Assembly: GCA_013203805.1 (NCBI GenBank)
Contig: JABMPH010000484.1
Coordinates: 1-32,849 of the forward strand
Direction of reading: 5' to 3'
Source of the DNA: Bacteroidota bacterium
GTDB taxonomy: Bacteria > Bacteroidota > Bacteroidia > Bacteroidales > F082
Length of the DNA stretch: 32,849 nucleotides
Part shown: positions 32,069 to 32,849 of the stretch, piece by piece
Position numbering within the stretch: the stretch's first letter is position 1
Layout: every line of letters begins with the position of its first letter
Made by a program: the position numbers and the translations under genes
Notes under the pieces: model-generated
What the model was told of the DNA's origin: nothing
Database searches by the model: none
The model's input: only the letters and a program-made list of their open reading frames with translations

Positions 32069-32849
32069 CAATAATTTTATCAGCGTTATTCATTAAAGTC
32101 ATATCATTCTTTTGTAGAACTTCTCGTGCCAGGTTAAGGTAGTTAATAGCACCAGTGCTGTTGGCATCATGCATAATGATGGAATCACCAAAGCTAGGGG
32201 CTTCGCCAAGTTTTGTATTTCTACTTATAATGGTATTAAAAACCATCTGTTGAAAATGGGTTTTAACTTCTTCAACAACTTGTTTCGAAAGTCTTAATCT
32301 TGAATCAAACATAGTTAAAAGGATGCCTTCAATGTCAAGATTTTCGTTAAGTCGAGATTGTACAATTTTTATGGTATTTAATAATTTACCTAGTCCCTCA
32401 AGAGCAAAATATTCACATTGTACAGGTATAATTACTGAGTCGGCTGCAGCCAATGCATTAACCGTTATTAAGCCAAGGGATGGTGAACAATCGATTATTA
32501 TGAAATCATAATTAGGCTTTATTTTTTCAAGAACCTTATGCATAAGATGTTCTCTGTTGGGTAAATTGATAATTTCAATTTCAGCCCCAACAAGATCAAT
32601 ATGCGCAGGCAGTAGGTCGAGATTAGGTGTTTTTGTTTTCAGTATTACATTCTCAACATTGAGATCATCAATTATACATTCGTAAATACTTGCCTGAATT
32701 TGTTTAGGGTCGAAACCAATACCTGAGGTTGCGTTAGCTTGTGGGTCAGCATCAACTAAAAGTGTCTTATATTCAAGAATTGCAAGACTGGCAGCAAGAT
32801 TTATAGATGTGGTTGTTTTCCCAACACCTCCCTTTTGATTGGTTATGGC
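32061..32849 (-). CDS. parA: ParA/Soj-type chromosome partition ATPase (5' end outside window)
   Basis: 262 codons are inside the window and the frame is open to the edge, so only about five N-terminal residues are missing. The first visible residues AITNQKGGVGKTTTSINLAA hold the deviant Walker A with both lysines. LLVDADPQANATSGIG (Walker A' region) and IIIDCSPSLGLITVNAL (Walker B) follow, then IPVQCEYFALEGLGKLL. An ATG at 32541-32543 lies in the middle of the protein and is not the real start. ParA forms an ATP-dependent gradient on the nucleoid that moves ParB-parS complexes apart. It is the upstream gene of the parB-DUF5683-dapB unit. Confidence 0.96.
   Translation of the reverse strand, partial: AITNQKGGVGKTTTSINLAASLAILEYKTLLVDADPQANATSGIGFDPKQIQASIYECIIDDLNVENVILKTKTPNLDLLPAHIDLVGAEIEIINLPNREHLMHKVLEKIKPNYDFIIIDCSPSLGLITVNALAAADSVIIPVQCEYFALEGLGKLLNTIKIVQSRLNENLDIEGILLTMFDSRLRLSKQVVEEVKTHFQQMVFNTIISRNTKLGEAPSFGDSIIMHDANSTGAINYLNLAREVLQKNDMTLMNNADKIIDE

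Noticed and set aside
32061-32543. Short parA gene starting at the internal ATG 32543
   Set aside because: The frame continues upstream to the window edge through the KGGVGKTTT Walker motif, so the gene is longer and merely cut by the window.

Overview
The window is low-GC chromosomal DNA from a member of the Bacteroidota, most likely Bacteroidales or a related order; I cannot place it more finely. The evidence is lineage-typical gene families (LruC, PorT-like barrel, DUF5683, DUF3871, the parA-parB-DUF5683-dapB string), type II lipoprotein signals, and several promoter candidates matching the Bacteroidota pattern TTG-N(17-23)-TAnnTTTG rather than the E. coli pattern.

Positions 1 to about 10100 look like part of a decayed integrative element inserted at the 3' end of a tRNA-Ser(GGA) gene (10104-10191). 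The integrase gene (8646-9866) starts next to the tRNA and is broken by one in-frame TAA. Further in are five rightward genes for surface or membrane proteins: two lipoproteins with a shared leader and signal peptide (one of them an LruC protein with a probable beta-propeller), two small membrane proteins and a coiled-coil lipoprotein. A leftward block follows: a 117-aa beta-rich protein, a RecA-core ATPase resembling Sak4-type phage recombination proteins, DUF3871 and a 79-aa protein. Beyond these lie a secreted protein and the start of an IS1595-type transposase cut by the window edge. The far end of the element is outside the window.

Positions 10100-20932 are ordinary core genes: B12-dependent ribonucleotide reductase, a very large secreted propeller/beta-barrel protein, an MBL-fold hydrolase, a family 9 glycosyltransferase, a thioredoxin-fold protein and two outer-membrane proteins. 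A palindromic interspersed repeat lies at 19339-19417.

Positions 20937-28331 form a rightward efflux operon: TetR regulator, TolC channel, HlyD-type lipoprotein adaptor, DUF2147 protein, two ABC ATPases and two ABC-2 permeases. It corresponds to YbhG-F-S-R of E. coli with the double ATPase split in two and an outer-membrane factor added. A promoter and a palindromic operator candidate precede the TetR gene. Simple-repeat and hairpin spacers separate some of the genes.

Positions 28470-32849 run leftward: two small lipoproteins with their own promoters, then parA (cut by the window edge), parB, a DUF5683 protein and dapB, which couple chromosome partition, an envelope protein and lysine/diaminopimelate synthesis in one transcription unit.

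I saw no CRISPR array, rRNA or recognisable riboswitch. The least ordinary parts are the recombination block with its hairpin leaders, the duplicated leader/signal-peptide cassette, the broken integrase with its flanking att-like repeats, and the repeat-filled spacers of the efflux operon.
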